Assembly: GCA_900552145.1 (NCBI GenBank)
Contig: URYW01000002.1
Location: 1-64,000, forward strand
Source: an uncultured Collinsella sp.
GTDB taxonomy: Bacteria > Actinomycetota > Coriobacteriia > Coriobacteriales > Coriobacteriaceae
Direction: 5' to 3'
Length of the DNA: 64,000 nt
Shown: piece by piece, positions 55,015 to 63,187 of the stretch
Layout: every line of letters starts with the position of its first letter
Numbering within the stretch: position 1 is the first letter of the stretch
Made by a program: the position numbers and the translations under genes
The notes under the pieces: generated by a model
Database searches by the model: none
Seen by the model: only the letters and a program-made list of their open reading frames with translations
Told to the model about the DNA's origin: nothing

Positions 55015-56037
55015 CTAGTTCGTGCCGCGGAAACCCTTTCCGACGATCTCGGAGCTGTCGACGATCGTGATAAAGGCACCCGGATCGACTTCGCGCGCAT
55101 AGCGGCGCAGCTGCACGGCTTCGCGACGGCTCAGCACGCTCATGATTACCGTCACGCACTTGCCCGAGAAGGCACCGTAGCCGCGACTGATAGTCGCCGT
55201 ACGGTTGAGATGCTTGACGATAAACTCCTCGACCTTAAGGGGCTCGGAACAAATGACCGTGCAGACCTTACGAAGATGAATGCTCTCGATGGCCTTGTCG
55301 ACCACAAGCGTCTTGGCAAACAGGCCAAGTACGCAATACAGACCGACACGCGGGCCATACAAAAAGGCCGCGATGGCCACGATGCCGATATCGACCAACA
55401 GCAGTGCGCGGCCGATCTCGAGCGTCGTGCGGCGCTTGAGGATCATAGCGAGAATGTCCGTGCCGCCCGTCGAGGCGCCAATATCAAAGACGATGGCGCT
55501 GCCGAGCGCCGGCAGAATCACGGCAAAGCACAGGTCGAGCCACATATCGCCCGTCAGAGAGACATCGGTCGGAATGAAGAGCTCAAAAAGCGAAACATAA
55601 GCGGACAGCGCAAACGAGGCGAAGACGCTCCACAGGATTGCCTTGCGCTCCAAAAAGATAAAGCCCAAGACGACGAGAACCGCGTTGATAATCCACATAA
55701 AGACGCCGACGGGCAGGGTCGGGAACAGCGTGGACAGAATGACCGACACGCCCGAGGTGCCGCCAAAAGCAAAGTGATTAGGGGTTTTAAACGCAACGAT
55801 GGCAAAGGCCGTAAGAATCAGGCCCAGATTGAGCTCGGCGAAAAAGCGCGGGAAGTCCGGCTCCTGACTACGCTTTTGGCCGACACGCTCGCCGCGCTCG
55901 ATATCGGTGCGATCGACCACGCGCTCCATCGGCACCACGGGAGGACGATGTACCTCCTCGGCAGCTCGCGATGCCGCCTCTGCCGCGGCAGCCTCAATCG
56001 CCCATGCCTGGCTTTCTGTTTCGTGCTCGTCAGCCAT
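55015..56037 (-). CDS. YitT-family membrane protein (DUF161 + DUF2179)
   Basis: 340 aa from MADEHETESQ, with GAGGGG upstream. Residues 1-60 are an acidic/Ala-rich cytoplasmic tail absent in Bacillus YitT. Five membrane segments follow, with GGTSGVSVIL and IGASTGGTDILAMIL conserved Gly-rich motifs. The C-terminal DUF2179 domain holds SRGYGAFSGK and RREAVQLRRYAREVDPGAFITI. Function not established. Stands alone between the DUF4013 gene and the asp23 cluster. Confidence 0.88.
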   Translation of the reverse strand: MADEHETESQAWAIEAAAAEAASRAAEEVHRPPVVPMERVVDRTDIERGERVGQKRSQEPDFPRFFAELNLGLILTAFAIVAFKTPNHFAFGGTSGVSVILSTLFPTLPVGVFMWIINAVLVVLGFIFLERKAILWSVFASFALSAYVSLFELFIPTDVSLTGDMWLDLCFAVILPALGSAIVFDIGASTGGTDILAMILKRRTTLEIGRALLLVDIGIVAIAAFLYGPRVGLYCVLGLFAKTLVVDKAIESIHLRKVCTVICSEPLKVEEFIVKHLNRTATISRGYGAFSGKCVTVIMSVLSRREAVQLRRYAREVDPGAFITIVDSSEIVGKGFRGTN

Positions 56038-56152
56038 TACGGCACCCCTCGTTAACAATTTGGAAACAATGCGCCCATTAGGGTAACGCGGAACGCGACG
56101 ATTGCAACCCCTAGTTAGACGAGCGGTATGCCTACATCGGGGGCATGCAAAT

Positions 56153-56190
56153 AACGGCCGGCCGCACATACATCCGTGCGACCGGCCGTT
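56153..56190 (-). terminator. Terminator behind asp23
   Basis: AACGGCCGG(C)CGCAC and GTGCG(A)CCGGCCGTT with an 8-10-nt loop. Both tails are moderately T-rich; it most likely ends the amaP-DUF2273-asp23 unit after the repeat at 56202. Confidence 0.65.
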
Positions 56191-56201
56191 TGACGTTTTC
56201 G

Positions 56202-56243
56202 CAGATAAAACCTGCCAAAATAAACATCCCTTTTTGGTAGGTT
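56202..56243 (-). repeat. REP-like hairpin sharing the asp23 stop codon (copy 2)
   Basis: On the minus strand AACCTACCAAAA and TTTTGGCAGGTT stem, loop AGGGATGTTTA, then TTATCTG. As at rph, the TAA stop provides the first two stem bases. It is two bases shorter in the loop than copies 1 and 3. Confidence 0.85.
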
Positions 56244-56763
56244 ACTCGTGCTGGTTGGTGCGGTGCTCGTACTCCTCGGGGGTGATGACATCCTCGATGC
56301 GCAGGTTGACGCCTGCCACCTCAAGGCCGGTCATCGCGGCAAGGCGCTCGGTCACGCGCGCCTTAACGTCGTCGAAAATCGCGGGCGCATAGGCGCCGTA
56401 CTCGATAATGACGGAGATGTTGACGACCACGCGGTTGTCATCGGTGACCTCGACCGTCACGCCCTTGGTCAGGTTCTCGGCACCAAACTGCTCCTGCACG
56501 AAGTGCATGAGGTTACCCTTCATGCCCAGGACGTGCGGCACCTCGCGGGTGGCCATGGCGACAATCTTCTCGATCACGCCGTTGGAATAGGTCAGCGAGT
56601 CCTCGGACTCGTCTGTTTCCTCATCATCCTCGTCCGCATCATCGGCGGGCTCGGCCTCGACGAGTGCCTCGTCCTCGAGCGTTACGTCCTCGGCCTCGGA
56701 GGTGACGGTCTCGTCTGCCTCGAGCTCGGTATCGGCCACATCGACCTTCGTGTTAAAAGCCAT
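56242..56763 (-). CDS. Asp23/Gls24-family envelope stress protein
   Basis: 173 aa. Residues 1-60 are a strongly acidic, probably disordered extension. The Asp23 fold follows: YSNGVIEKIVAMATREVPHVLGM, VTVEVTDDNRVVVNISVIIEYG, VNLRIEDVITPEEY. In Staphylococcus Asp23 is anchored to the membrane by AmaP and responds to cell-wall stress. DUF2273 and amaP lie directly upstream, so the full set is present. Ends in a REP-like repeat. Confidence 0.9.
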   Translation of the reverse strand: MAFNTKVDVADTELEADETVTSEAEDVTLEDEALVEAEPADDADEDDEETDESEDSLTYSNGVIEKIVAMATREVPHVLGMKGNLMHFVQEQFGAENLTKGVTVEVTDDNRVVVNISVIIEYGAYAPAIFDDVKARVTERLAAMTGLEVAGVNLRIEDVITPEEYEHRTNQHE

Positions 56764-56807
56764 GGTTCCTCCTTATGCCCACCGCACACGCGGCGGTCGA
56801 ATACATG

Positions 56808-57185
56808 CTAGCGGCCGCTAAACAGACGACCGAAGAAGTTGACGATCCCGTTCTCGCCGTCACGGATCTGGCCAATCACGGCACCGATCAGTACAAAGAA
56901 TGCGATGACGAGCGTATCCCACAGGCCGAGCGTGAGCACCAGTACGGCGAGCACAAAACCAGCGACGGCTCCTAGCGTGGTAGTGGGATGACGGACGGCA
57001 TAGCTCCAGATGGCTGCCCCCGTACCCTTGATGAGACCCATGGCCTCATCAAAATCATTGGCGACCGCGTCATGCGACTCGGTACCCTCCACCTTGGGAT
57101 CGACGACCTCGCTAGCCGGCGCGGCGCTCTGATCGATAGTCAGGCGCGGAGTGCGGACGGTCTTGTCTTGATTGGTATCACTCAC
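56808..57185 (-). CDS. DUF2273-family small membrane protein
   Basis: 125 aa from a GTG that overlaps the amaP stop (GTGAGTGA); the longer open frame upstream runs through amaP in another frame. Residues 1-65 are polar and variable. Residues 70-110 are two membrane helices (TTLGAVAGFVLAVLVLTLG, LVIAFFVLIGAVIG), followed by the DUF2273 end (DGENGIVNFFGRLF). It is usually found beside asp23 and amaP as here; exact role unknown. Confidence 0.85.
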   Translation of the reverse strand: MSDTNQDKTVRTPRLTIDQSAAPASEVVDPKVEGTESHDAVANDFDEAMGLIKGTGAAIWSYAVRHPTTTLGAVAGFVLAVLVLTLGLWDTLVIAFFVLIGAVIGQIRDGENGIVNFFGRLFSGR

Positions 57186-57723
57186 CGGAAACCTCCACGG
57201 TCTGGACGGTAGTCTTGGACGGCAAAAAACGAACGCGCGCAGTCGTGCCCGGTGTGCCGAGCATGGTGTCGCAGGCCTCCACGATACGCTGCTGCATCGC
57301 AGCTGCAAGGGAGGCCACATCCCGGTCGTCGAGCGCGATGGCGTCGACCTTAAAACGGACACGCGATTCGTCGGAGCCCTGCACGCGCGCCTCGACATGC
57401 TCGACCATCACGCGGTCGTCGCGCTCTGCCGCGGTGCGAGCACACGAGGAGAGGGCAGCGAGCGTGACCTCGATATTACGCTCCCCCGCCGGATGCACGC
57501 AGGACGGCTCGCGACGAGCAAACACCAGGCGGAAGAAACACACGAGCACGCCGAGCGCCACGACACCGCCGCACGCCGTAACAACGATGCGAGGCAGCGG
57601 ATCGCGCATCAGCAGCATAAAGCGATAGGTATATGGCCCCCAAAACTGGCAGACCAACGTACCCAGCGCCACAACGGCGGCGACAAGATACACGATCGCC
57701 AGGGCTCGTTTGAGCACGCGCAT
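57178..57723 (-). CDS. amaP: Alkaline shock response membrane anchor protein AmaP
   Basis: 181 aa. Two N-terminal membrane helices (LAIVYLVAAVVALGTLV, RIVVTACGGVVALGVLV) form a hairpin, followed by a soluble domain with RNIEVTLAALSSCARTA and VRFKVDAIAL. This arrangement matches AmaP, which anchors Asp23 to the membrane. First gene of amaP-DUF2273-asp23, coupled by an 8-bp overlap. Confidence 0.8.
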   Translation of the reverse strand: MRVLKRALAIVYLVAAVVALGTLVCQFWGPYTYRFMLLMRDPLPRIVVTACGGVVALGVLVCFFRLVFARREPSCVHPAGERNIEVTLAALSSCARTAAERDDRVMVEHVEARVQGSDESRVRFKVDAIALDDRDVASLAAAMQQRIVEACDTMLGTPGTTARVRFLPSKTTVQTVEVSGE

Positions 57724-57774
57724 GCGGCGCTCCCTTCAAATCTCGATCCAAGGAATGCAAAACGATTCGCATCA

Positions 57775-57821
57775 TTATAAAAGAGCCGGGTCCGGTGCCT
57801 CATTGCACGCGGATCCGGCTC
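57775..57821 (-). terminator. yebC terminator
   Basis: GAGCCGG and CCGGCTC arms with further inner pairing (CCG/CGG, GTGC/GCAC); minus-strand tail CTTTTATAATG. It lies ~70 bp behind the stop. Confidence 0.75.
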
Positions 57822-57890
57822 ATCTATTCCACGAGGCTTGCATGCTCGTTTCATTATGCCCAGATATGCACGGCTCAATCCGTGCGGGCG

Positions 57891-58697
57891 CTACTCCTCC
57901 TCGAGGGCAGCGATGACCTCGTCGGTCATGTCCATGGTGCTGTAGACGTCCTGGACGTCGTCGAGCTCCTCAAGACGGTCGATGAGGCGCTGAACCTTCT
58001 TGGCGTCGGCACCGGAGACCTCGGTCGGGGTAGTCGGGACCATGGTGGTCTCGGAGCCCTTGACCTGGACGCCCTGCTCCTCGAGCGCCTTGGAGACAGC
58101 CATGACCTCGTTGGCAGTAGTCCAGACGATCCACTCCTCGCCGGCGTCCTCGTAGTCCTCGCCACCGGCCTCGGCGATGGCCATCATGAACTCATCCTCG
58201 TCACCGGCAGCACCGTTGGCGATCATGGTCTCCTTCTTGGCGTTCTCGTCCAGGATCTCCTTGGCGACGACGATCTGGCCCTTGCGCTCAAACTGGAAGG
58301 CGACGGAGCCGGAGGTGCCCAGGTTGCCACCAGCGTGGGAAAAGGCGGAACGGACGTCGGCAGCGGTGCGGTTGCGGTTGTCGGTCAGGCAGTCGACGTA
58401 GACGGCGACACCGGCGGGACCGTAGCCCTCGTACACGATGTTCTCGTAGACGGCGGCGTCGGCACCCGAACCAAAGGCCTTATCGATAGCGGACTTGATC
58501 TTGTCCTTAGGCATGGACTGAGCCTTAGCCTTGGCGACGGCAGCGGCGAGGCTGGCGTTGTTCTCGGGCAGCGGATCGCCACCGAGACGGGCAGCAACGG
58601 TGATGTTGCGGCTGAGCTTGGAGAAGAGGGCGGAACGCTTGGCGTCCTGCGCGCCCTTACGATGCTTGGTTGTGGCCCACTTAGAGTGTCCGGACAT
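57891..58697 (-). CDS. YebC/PmpR-family translation or transcription factor
   Basis: 268 aa, ~20 longer than usual because of an insert around DENAKKETMIANGAAGDEDEFM. GHSKWATTKHRKGAQDAKR is the N-terminal signature; NRNRTAADVRSAFSHAGGNLG and LIDRLEELDDVQDVYSTMD are conserved. Described in different bacteria as a DNA-binding regulator and as a ribosome factor for polyproline stalls; which applies here is unknown. Monocistronic with a terminator. Confidence 0.92.
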   Translation of the reverse strand: MSGHSKWATTKHRKGAQDAKRSALFSKLSRNITVAARLGGDPLPENNASLAAAVAKAKAQSMPKDKIKSAIDKAFGSGADAAVYENIVYEGYGPAGVAVYVDCLTDNRNRTAADVRSAFSHAGGNLGTSGSVAFQFERKGQIVVAKEILDENAKKETMIANGAAGDEDEFMMAIAEAGGEDYEDAGEEWIVWTTANEVMAVSKALEEQGVQVKGSETTMVPTTPTEVSGADAKKVQRLIDRLEELDDVQDVYSTMDMTDEVIAALEEE

Positions 58698-58868
58698 ACG
58701 TGTCTCCTATCGGTTTCGACCTAAAGCCCAACGCAGATGCTCGGGCAATATAAACAAACGTCGTTATGATATACCTACCGGCCTGCAAGATAAACCCCAA
58801 AATGAAGGCGTCGTGATGATGCAGCCCCTTGGCACAAAGCAGCCTGACCCCAATGCACCAATCTTTGG

Positions 58869-61052
58869 TTAGGTCCACAGAAGGTCGCTGCGGGTGATCG
58901 TGGCACCGATGGCAAAAGGCATGCATGCAATGACTGGGTACAGGTAGCGCATGTAGGTCGATCCGTTACATGGACCGATCAGGCACACGGCGAGCACGCC
59001 CAACAGCGGCACCCAGATCGCCAGTGCACGCCATGAATGACGACGCAGCAGGTAGACCACCACGGCGATCATGATCCACACATAGGTGGCCGAGCTCATG
59101 GTGAGCGAAATATACGGGATGCGCTGCACCGCCACACGGTACAGGTTGATCAGATGGTCGCACCAGCGCACGGCTTTGCTATCGACCGGATGGAAGTCAA
59201 AGTACTTGAGGTTATCGGGCTTAGCCATGATCTCGGCACTGCGTGCCGTGCTGTAGACCCATGCATCACGAGCACTCGGATAGAAGTACCCGTAGTAGTT
59301 ATTGACGAGTGCCGAGATATAGCACTCGGGGTCCTTTTTGAACATCTGGGCCCACACCTCAAAATAGGCGTCGATGTCCTCCTGCAAAGCATACTCGTTA
59401 AAACAGTTTTTGACGGCATCCGACTTGTCAGGGTTGTAGCGACGGCCCAGGTTCTCGTACTTAAGCACGCGATCGATCGCGACGCGCTCTTCGTCGGCCA
59501 CCAAGCCGTCGCAGGGAGCTTCCTCGATCGTGCCATCGTCTTTGACCTTGGGGTTAACGCCCGAATTAAGGCCGTCGTGCTTTTGGACGAAGCGCGCCGT
59601 CTGCTGAAACGGAATCGAGAGGATCTCGCGCTTGGAGCCCGGCGTGATATCGTGCGCCGGCATAAAGACCTTGGTGAAATACATGTTGGAGACAAGGCAG
59701 AGCGCAAGCACTGCGAGCACGCCGACCCAGCGGAAGCGTGGCGTGGCGTACGAGGGCGTGACGCCAGACTGTTTGGCCACGCGACGGGCCACATGCGCGT
59801 CCCAAGCGCAAAACGCCGCCGCAATCACGCAGGCCGCCAACGGAAAGACCAGGCCGCCATTGCGCAAAAACGTGGAACCCATGGCACCCAGCACGAGCAA
59901 CAGCCAGTCGTGGCGTGCATAGAGCACAGACGCCTGTTCGCCCGCGCGCTTGGCATTGGCATCGCGACGGGGCAGGCCACATGCCACGAGCTTGACGGTC
60001 TGAACGAGCAGCACCAAAAACGCATCGGCAAACAGTACGTCTTTGGTCAGCAGCGCCGCATAGTTGGAGAACATCGGCATAAACGCAAAGAACAGCAAGG
60101 TGACGCCACGGACCGGCAGGCTCACGCCCAGCTTGCGCAGCGACGATATGGAATAGGCCATGCAGGCGGCCGTGATGACAAATTGGGCACAGGTGTAGAT
60201 GGCAAGGCCCGCATTGGCGCTATTGAACAGCGAAAGCCCCAGTTGCACGCACGAGCCGATGATGGCCGTGTGCACCACCGGATGATGGCCGTTGAGCAGC
60301 ACGTTGGGGTTAAGCAGGCGCAGGTAATCGCTCGTGCCGTTGGGATAGTTGAACCATTGGCGGATCTGCGCGCCCGTATCTCCCATAAAGAGGCCGGGCA
60401 GCGAGGCGATAAGCGTGGGCGCCCAGGCAATCATGAGCACAAGAAACGGCCCGACAAAGGGATGGACCGAGAGCACGGCGTGGGCAGCACGCCACACGCG
60501 GCCAAAGTGGGTCTCCGAAAACGGAATGCGGCGGGAGCTCAACCAATCCAAAAACTCAAAAGCCAGATAGAAGGCCACAATCGCCAGAAGCATCCAGCCC
60601 GCGCCGCCAATCCAGGCGCAGATAACGCGTGCCTTGTCGCCCAGCACAATCTCTGCCGAATCGGCAAGGTCGTAGCTACGGCCGAACACCATGCAAACGG
60701 CAAAGAACAGCGATGGCAGCACGACCGACGGGCGCCAAGCGTCACCGCGGCCAAAGAACACATAGCGAAACGGCAGCGTGAGCAAGCAGGCAAGCGCGAG
60801 CAGCATCACTGCGTCGGTATGGCCGGCAAACGAGAGAAGTACCTCGTAGCACACGTAGAGCGTGCCCGTCGCCTTGGGGTCGATCGCCAGGACCGCGTTG
60901 CTCGACACCGGGGCGGGATCGATGGAAAACGCCGTGGTCGCCAGCAGGGCGAGCAAAAATGCGATGAGCGTCTGTTTGGCGGGATAGCGCTTAAACCAAA
61001 CGATGCGGGCGGCGTCGCGCGCAGCCGTTGCGGAGAGGTCGGAATCCTTCAC
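58869..61052 (-). CDS. Large polytopic membrane protein, DUF6020-like
   Basis: 727 aa, GTG start with only a weak AAGG upstream. At least ten membrane segments: LIAFLLALLATTAFSI near the N-terminus, then clusters up to residue ~465. A ~150-residue soluble loop (ITPGSKREILSIPFQQTARF, YNPDKSDAVKNCF) follows, with four more helices at the end. The topology and the GDTGAQIRQWFN and GHHPVVHTAIIG motifs resemble GT-C-like glycosyltransferases of the DUF6020 group. Substrate unknown. It sits alone between yebC and lgt with REP-like repeats upstream. Confidence 0.6.
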   Translation of the reverse strand: MKDSDLSATAARDAARIVWFKRYPAKQTLIAFLLALLATTAFSIDPAPVSSNAVLAIDPKATGTLYVCYEVLLSFAGHTDAVMLLALACLLTLPFRYVFFGRGDAWRPSVVLPSLFFAVCMVFGRSYDLADSAEIVLGDKARVICAWIGGAGWMLLAIVAFYLAFEFLDWLSSRRIPFSETHFGRVWRAAHAVLSVHPFVGPFLVLMIAWAPTLIASLPGLFMGDTGAQIRQWFNYPNGTSDYLRLLNPNVLLNGHHPVVHTAIIGSCVQLGLSLFNSANAGLAIYTCAQFVITAACMAYSISSLRKLGVSLPVRGVTLLFFAFMPMFSNYAALLTKDVLFADAFLVLLVQTVKLVACGLPRRDANAKRAGEQASVLYARHDWLLLVLGAMGSTFLRNGGLVFPLAACVIAAAFCAWDAHVARRVAKQSGVTPSYATPRFRWVGVLAVLALCLVSNMYFTKVFMPAHDITPGSKREILSIPFQQTARFVQKHDGLNSGVNPKVKDDGTIEEAPCDGLVADEERVAIDRVLKYENLGRRYNPDKSDAVKNCFNEYALQEDIDAYFEVWAQMFKKDPECYISALVNNYYGYFYPSARDAWVYSTARSAEIMAKPDNLKYFDFHPVDSKAVRWCDHLINLYRVAVQRIPYISLTMSSATYVWIMIAVVVYLLRRHSWRALAIWVPLLGVLAVCLIGPCNGSTYMRYLYPVIACMPFAIGATITRSDLLWT

Positions 61053-61073
61053 AGTCCGAATAGCCTTTCTAGA

Positions 61074-61117
61074 AACCTGCCAAAAAGGGACAGGTTTATT
61101 TTGGCAGGTTTTATCTG
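61074..61117 (+). repeat. REP-like hairpin upstream of the DUF6020 gene (copy 3)
   Basis: AACCTGCCAAAA and TTTTGGCAGGTT stem, loop AGGGACAGGTTTA, then TTATCTG, in plus orientation. Only one base differs from copy 1. Unlike copies 1 and 2 it is not at the end of a gene on its strand. Confidence 0.85.
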
Positions 61118-61154
61118 GGGAAACGTTACGGTTCTGTCATCGTTGCCCGGCAAA

Positions 61155-61189
61155 ACCACCACAAAGGTGCCTGTCCCCCTTGTGGTGGT
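61155..61189 (-). repeat. REP-like hairpin / terminator behind lgt
   Basis: ACCACCACAA and TTGTGGTGGT stem (10 bp), loop with GGGGGACAGG on the minus strand, tail TTTTG. It serves as the lgt terminator and carries the same loop core as copies at 20456 and 28150 on an unrelated stem. Confidence 0.75.
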
Positions 61190-61198
61190 ATGTGGCGG

Positions 61199-62020
61199 CT
61201 AGGCGTCGAGGTAGACGCGCTGGGGACGGTTGCGGCGGAGGGCAAAGATGACGAGCGCCAGGCCCGCAATCACGAGTGGCAGACTCAACAGCTGACCCAT
61301 GGTGATGACGCCGCCCAGCAGATAGCCCAGCTGGGCATCGGGCACGCGCACAAACTCAATGAGGAAGCGGACGATGCCGTAACCCATCACAAACACGCCC
61401 ATAAACGTACCCTGGGGCAGCAGCGGCTTTTTGCGGCTGAGCACCTGCAAAATACAGAAGAGTACGACGCCCTCAAGAAACGCCTCGTAGAGCTGGGAGG
61501 GATGGCGCGGCATATCGCCCGCAGTGCCGCCAAAGCCCACGCCCCAGGGCAGATCGGTCGGCTTACCCCACAGCTCGCCGTTGACGAAATTGGCGCAACG
61601 TCCCAGGCACAGCGCCAGCGGAGCACCGATCACAGCAAGGTCGGCGATGGTCCAGGCGTCGAGCTTATACATGCGGCATACAATGATGCCGCCCAAGATG
61701 CCGCCCACCAGGCCACCGTGGAAGCTCATGCCGCCCTCGTTGGTGGCAAAGATCTCGAGCGGGTGGGCCAAATAGTAGCCATCACCGTAAAAGACGACGT
61801 AAAACAGGCGCGCGCCGATAATAAGGCCAAAGACCGCACCGACCACGACGCTCGTCAGGTCATCGATCGTGATGTCGAAGCCCCAACGACGCTGCGTGCG
61901 GTACATAACGACCGCCGTGAGCAGGGCGCCGACCACATAGGCCAGACCGTACCAGTAGATCGTGATGGGGCCCGCCGAGATCGCAACGGGGTCAAGCATA
62001 TGGTAGAGGTCGTTGAGCAT
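61199..62020 (-). CDS. lgt: Prolipoprotein diacylglyceryl transferase
   Basis: 273 aa from MLNDLYHMLDP, with GGGGG upstream. Seven membrane segments. ITIYWYGLAYVVGAL, RLFYVVFYG, and the signature LGRCANFVNGELWG are typical; HPSQLYEAFLEG contains the active-site His/Tyr region. It transfers diacylglycerol from phosphatidylglycerol to the lipobox Cys of prolipoproteins. 109 bp downstream of the nifU-like gene, with a hairpin between. Confidence 0.95.
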   Translation of the reverse strand: MLNDLYHMLDPVAISAGPITIYWYGLAYVVGALLTAVVMYRTQRRWGFDITIDDLTSVVVGAVFGLIIGARLFYVVFYGDGYYLAHPLEIFATNEGGMSFHGGLVGGILGGIIVCRMYKLDAWTIADLAVIGAPLALCLGRCANFVNGELWGKPTDLPWGVGFGGTAGDMPRHPSQLYEAFLEGVVLFCILQVLSRKKPLLPQGTFMGVFVMGYGIVRFLIEFVRVPDAQLGYLLGGVITMGQLLSLPLVIAGLALVIFALRRNRPQRVYLDA

Positions 62021-62045
62021 ATCGATCCCCCTGCTCCCTACATAC

Positions 62046-62083
62046 AAATGCGGCCGCGGGCCTTGCGCTCGCAGCCGCATATT
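62046..62083 (-). terminator. Possible terminator behind the NifU-domain gene
   Basis: AAATGCGGC and GCCGCAT(AT)TTT arms around a GC-rich loop with further pairing; minus-strand tail is weak (GTATG). Confidence 0.5.
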
Positions 62084-62129
62084 TGGACGTAACGTCTATG
62101 CGGAGCGTACCGTCCGCAGCTTTCGCATC

Positions 62130-62408
62130 TTAGAACGGCGCGTACTCGTCGTACAGGTCCTCGGCCTCGCCGGAAGCATTGACCTGCTCGACGCGGGTAA
62201 CGCCGGGCACGTGCTCCTTCAGGATGCGCTCGATACCCATGGAAAGGGTCAGCGAGCTCATGGGACAGCCGGCGCAAGCGCCCTGCAGTTCCAGCTTAAC
62301 GACGCCCTCGTCGTCGACGCCCACATACTCCATATCGCCGCCGTCGGCCTGCAGGTTGGGGCGAATCTCTTCAAGAACCTTCTTAAGCAGCTCTTCGTTA
62401 ACAGCCAC
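62130..62408 (-). CDS. NifU-domain Fe-S cluster carrier
   Basis: 92 aa, GTG start with AAGGAG upstream. The whole protein is one NifU C-terminal domain: VLEEIRPNLQADGGDMEYVG, LQGACAGCPMSSLTLSMGIE with the CxxC pair that holds the cluster, and IERILKEHVPGV. A scaffold or carrier for 4Fe-4S clusters. No other Suf/Isc gene is in the window. Confidence 0.92.
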   Translation of the reverse strand: MAVNEELLKKVLEEIRPNLQADGGDMEYVGVDDEGVVKLELQGACAGCPMSSLTLSMGIERILKEHVPGVTRVEQVNASGEAEDLYDEYAPF

Positions 62409-62579
62409 AGGGGCTCCTTTCTCACAATAACGCGGGCACGCCCGCGGACAGAAGCTATGTTACTACAGCCATGTACCCGCTCACGAGCCGTCCATGCGCG
62501 CAGACGCGACTTTCACGAGTAGTCAATTTGGGACGGGGCTCTTTGAGCTGCGTTCGTCGCCAGATAGCGACAACGCATA

Positions 62580-63104
62580 TTACTGCTGAGCTTGTCCCCC
62601 GGTACCAATCTGGACATCGACGATGACCTGGCGGTAGCTGATGCCGCAGGAGTCGAGAATGCGGCGGCTGATACGGCCGTCATCGGTGTCGGCATACTTA
62701 TTGTCCAGGTAGACGACCTCGCCCACACCCACCTGTGCCAGGATCTTGGCGCAGTCGTGGCACGGGAACAGCGTGACGTAGACCGTGGAACCCTCAAGGT
62801 CTTTGAGCGAGCCGCGATAGTTGAGCACGGCGTTGGCCTCGGCATGGACTACGTAGTTATGCTTGTCCTGCAGCGGGTCATCGCTCGTGCCCCACGGGAA
62901 AAAGTCGTCGTTGAGCGCCGAGGGCGTACCGTTGTAGCCCACCGAAAGGATGCGGTGGTTGGTGCTGGCGATGCACGCGCCCACCTGCGTGTTGGGGTCC
63001 TTACTGCGGCGCTGCGCGGCGATGGCCACGCTCATAAAGAACTCATCCCAGCTAATAACGTCGCGGCGCTTGCCCGACGCGGTTTGATGAAGATCGTCCG
63101 ACAT
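62580..63104 (-). CDS. Deoxycytidylate deaminase (ComEB-like)
   Basis: 174 aa from MSDDLHQTASG, with GGAGG eight bases upstream. VVHAEANAVLNY holds the zinc His and catalytic Glu, TLFPCHDCAKILAQ the two zinc cysteines; VGYNGTPSAL and CIASTNHRILSVGY are dCMP-deaminase specific. It makes dUMP for thymidylate synthesis. The C-terminal tail (VQIGTGGQAQQ) is unremarkable. 83 bp downstream of coaX. Confidence 0.92.
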   Translation of the reverse strand: MSDDLHQTASGKRRDVISWDEFFMSVAIAAQRRSKDPNTQVGACIASTNHRILSVGYNGTPSALNDDFFPWGTSDDPLQDKHNYVVHAEANAVLNYRGSLKDLEGSTVYVTLFPCHDCAKILAQVGVGEVVYLDNKYADTDDGRISRRILDSCGISYRQVIVDVQIGTGGQAQQ

Positions 63105-63187
63105 GGCAGACACCTCCGAAATCGCAATAGTTTGACCCATTGTAGCAGGTGGAAGGTGGAGACGTTTTTGTCCCATTGCCCCCATCG

